64,000 bases of DNA from Chondrilla cf. caribensis (taxonomy: Eukaryota > Porifera > Demospongiae > Chondrillida > Chondrillidae). A program made the position numbers and the translations under genes. The notes beneath the pieces are model-generated. The model had not been told where the DNA came from. It saw only the letters and a program-made list of their open reading frames with translations, and did not search any database. Positions 62,250 to 64,000 of the stretch are shown in pieces. Position 1 is the stretch's first letter, and the number at the start of each line of letters is the position of its first letter. Location of the stretch: the NCBI GenBank assembly GCA_964020155.1, contig OZ026556.1, positions 3,678,501 through 3,742,500 on the forward strand, given 5' to 3'.

Positions 62250-62640
62250 AATTTGATGCGGCAAGTCCAATCAGGAACTCAGGGGATGCCCCCCTGGAAT
62301 GGGAGGCAGGAGAAAATGACATCAACACAAAACGTTATTTGTTCTTTGAAAATGACTGAATTTTTATTGCTTCTGTCCATGACAATATCTTTAAATTAAT
62401 TCTTGTCCTGAAATTGATGACCTGTTGTGTGAACCATTACATGCACATAAAGCATAGGCACCACAGTTCTATATCACATCATATACACATAATCATTCAT
62501 TATTATTACTGTGAGTGGGTCATGTGCACACTTGTGCAATACACTGGAAGACAGTCACTAAACATTGAGGTTTTTCATCACATCCATCCATACAACATAA
62601 ACATACAGTACATTGTAATGATGGTTACGGGTGGTTTGAG
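62250..62640. other. Non-coding, nothing recognised
   Basis: AT-rich sequence after the SRP54 fragment; contains the frameshifted remnant to about 62330 and no other gene that I can see. Confidence 0.5.
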
Positions 62641-62935
62641 TTGAAAAAAAAAATAAAAAAGGTGGTATGGTCGGCTTTATAGGGACTTTCCACAGATACT
62701 GTGTACTTGGTCATTCCGCGAATGCAGAAGACACTATTCTAGCTGGGAGGTCAGTCGCGAGTCCCAAAGCTCCCCCCTACGGTTCTTTGTAGAGAGTATT
62801 GCAACTGACCACCAGGAAGCGAGCTCTTTTTTTTTTCATGGAAAAAATCCGTCCTTTGGAGGATTCGAACCCGCGACCTGGAGCCTAGAGTCGTGTCACC
62901 TGACCAACCGGCTACCCAACCGGCTACCGTGACCT
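62641..62935 (-). mobile_element. tRNA-derived SINE-like element
   Basis: The minus strand starts with a duplicated TAGCCGGTTGG (box A-like) followed by a perfect box B (GGTTCGAATCC), then an unrelated body with internal A-run and an AT-rich end at 62641-62660. It does not fold as a complete tRNA, because the acceptor arms do not pair. SINE assignment is inferred. Confidence 0.55.
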
Positions 62936-63054
62936 ATCTATTTTATTATTAGTATCTGCGCTATTTATAGTTGCCCTAGGTGTACAATTTGATAAAAAAT
63001 GATAAAAGTGGAGTCGCAGAAGCCTTCCCCAGCACTCAAAGTACTTGGACGTCT

Positions 63055-63225
63055 ACTTTGGGTTGGAAAAACCTTCGCTGGAGATATAAAGTTCGGCGAA
63101 GCCGTTTCGCTTGAATTCTAGCCGAATTTCTAATTCTCGGCCTTTTGAAATCGGCCATCTTTTTGCGCAATATAGGATATAATATAAATTCACTGTTTCA
63201 GTTACGTGTGAGAACAAATGGAAAT
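63055..63225 (-). repeat. Dispersed repeat, copy B
   Basis: Inverse-complement homologue of 555-740 (shared AAGATGGCCGATTTC, GAATTAGAAATT, GGCTAGAATTC). Confidence 0.65.
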
Positions 63226-63254
63226 TACCTGGAGAAGAAGAAATCCTTCGGAAA

Positions 63255-63557
63255 ATGCAGTCTTCGGAATCCGATATGTCAGCCCACTTACAGAAGAACT
63301 TTAATCCTAATAAACACATGGGGCCCAGTCCTTCCAACGACACGCCTCTGATATACGCTGTCAGGTTCGAGCACAAACTTTTCCTGAACGAATGCCTTCG
63401 ATTTGGCGGTGACCCTTTCGTAACTAACGCCAATGGTCGAACAGCCTTTCATGTAGCGTGTGCTTCTTCTCGTTCGAGTCAGAGAACAGACAAAAAGAGA
63501 AAGGAACTCCTCCAAATGCTCTTAGACCAGCCCGTGAAGAAAGAATATCAACTACCG

Positions 63558-63560
<3 letters not shown>
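63255..63560 (+). CDS. Ankyrin-repeat protein, 5' exon (partial)
   Basis: The ATG at 63255 opens about 100 codons (MQSSESDMSAHLQKNF..., DTPLIYAVRFEHKLFLNECL, GRTAFHVACASSRSS, KELLQMLLDQP) with one to two ankyrin repeats. The frame ends at a GT microsatellite beginning CCGTGGTGTGTG, where the 5' splice site probably lies (or at CAGCCC|GTGAAG). No following ankyrin exon is seen before the window ends; SRP54 sequence comes next. Family not recognised. Confidence 0.5.
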
Positions 63561-63999
<439 letters not shown>

Positions 64000-64000
64000 G

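Noticed and set aside
62850..62935. Functional tRNA gene
   Set aside because: Boxes A and B are present but the acceptor and anticodon arms do not pair; better explained as a tRNA-derived SINE head.

Overview
This is nuclear DNA from an animal. Every recognised gene is split by spliceosomal introns (typically 50-900 nt, GT...AG), and the proteins are metazoan orthologues: CHTF18, NELFA, LAMTOR3, NOL12, DMC1, SRP54, an ERI-type exonuclease and a TRP channel. Gene spacing is tight, introns are mostly short, GT/CA microsatellites and 'tacgtacatacgta'-type tracts are very dense, and there are lineage-specific secreted proteins and Rab-like genes. Together these suggest an early-branching metazoan, most likely a sponge; the species is an inference.

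Layout. 167-19851 (-) is a 21-exon CHTF18 (946 aa as reconstructed). Its 7.7-kb intron 17 holds a tandem pair of small secreted-protein genes on the opposite strand, a rearranged Penelope-like insertion and a complete pogo/Tigger transposon. Only 77 bp away, head to head, is a 12-exon secreted GH31 glycosidase (19929-25943, +). Then come LAMTOR3 (26559-29054, -), single-exon NELFA (29147-30373, -), a divergent EGF-like single-pass membrane protein gene (30556-33242, +), NOL12 (33397-34702, -) with two tRNA-His genes inside one intron, and a divergent ankyrin-TRP channel (34861-42871, +) with a ~190-bp satellite in one intron. 43852-45242 (-) encodes a small RG-rich protein with weak MCRIP similarity. 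45501-49104 (-) is a 17-exon meiotic recombinase DMC1 with 8-nt and 10-nt microexons. 49521-50165 (+) is an intronless ERI3-like DEDDh exonuclease.

From 50.7 to 61.4 kb lies a tandem cluster of four atypical Rab-like small GTPases (the fourth truncated). They are separated by tandem arrays (359-bp, 24-bp and 35-bp units), two LINE 3' fragments and an interstitial TTAGGG tract. The last 2.4 kb contains two copies of a 3' SRP54 segment, one apparently decayed, flanking an ankyrin-domain exon and a tRNA-derived SINE-like element.

Functionally the window mixes housekeeping genes (sister-chromatid cohesion, transcription pausing, Ragulator/mTORC1, ribosome biogenesis, SRP), a meiotic gene and lineage-specific expansions. 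The recurring architecture is short head-to-head intervals that probably act as bidirectional promoters, with much repeat material confined to introns. Exon coordinates were derived by hand from splice consensus, reading-frame phase and remembered family conservation; no transcript data were available.
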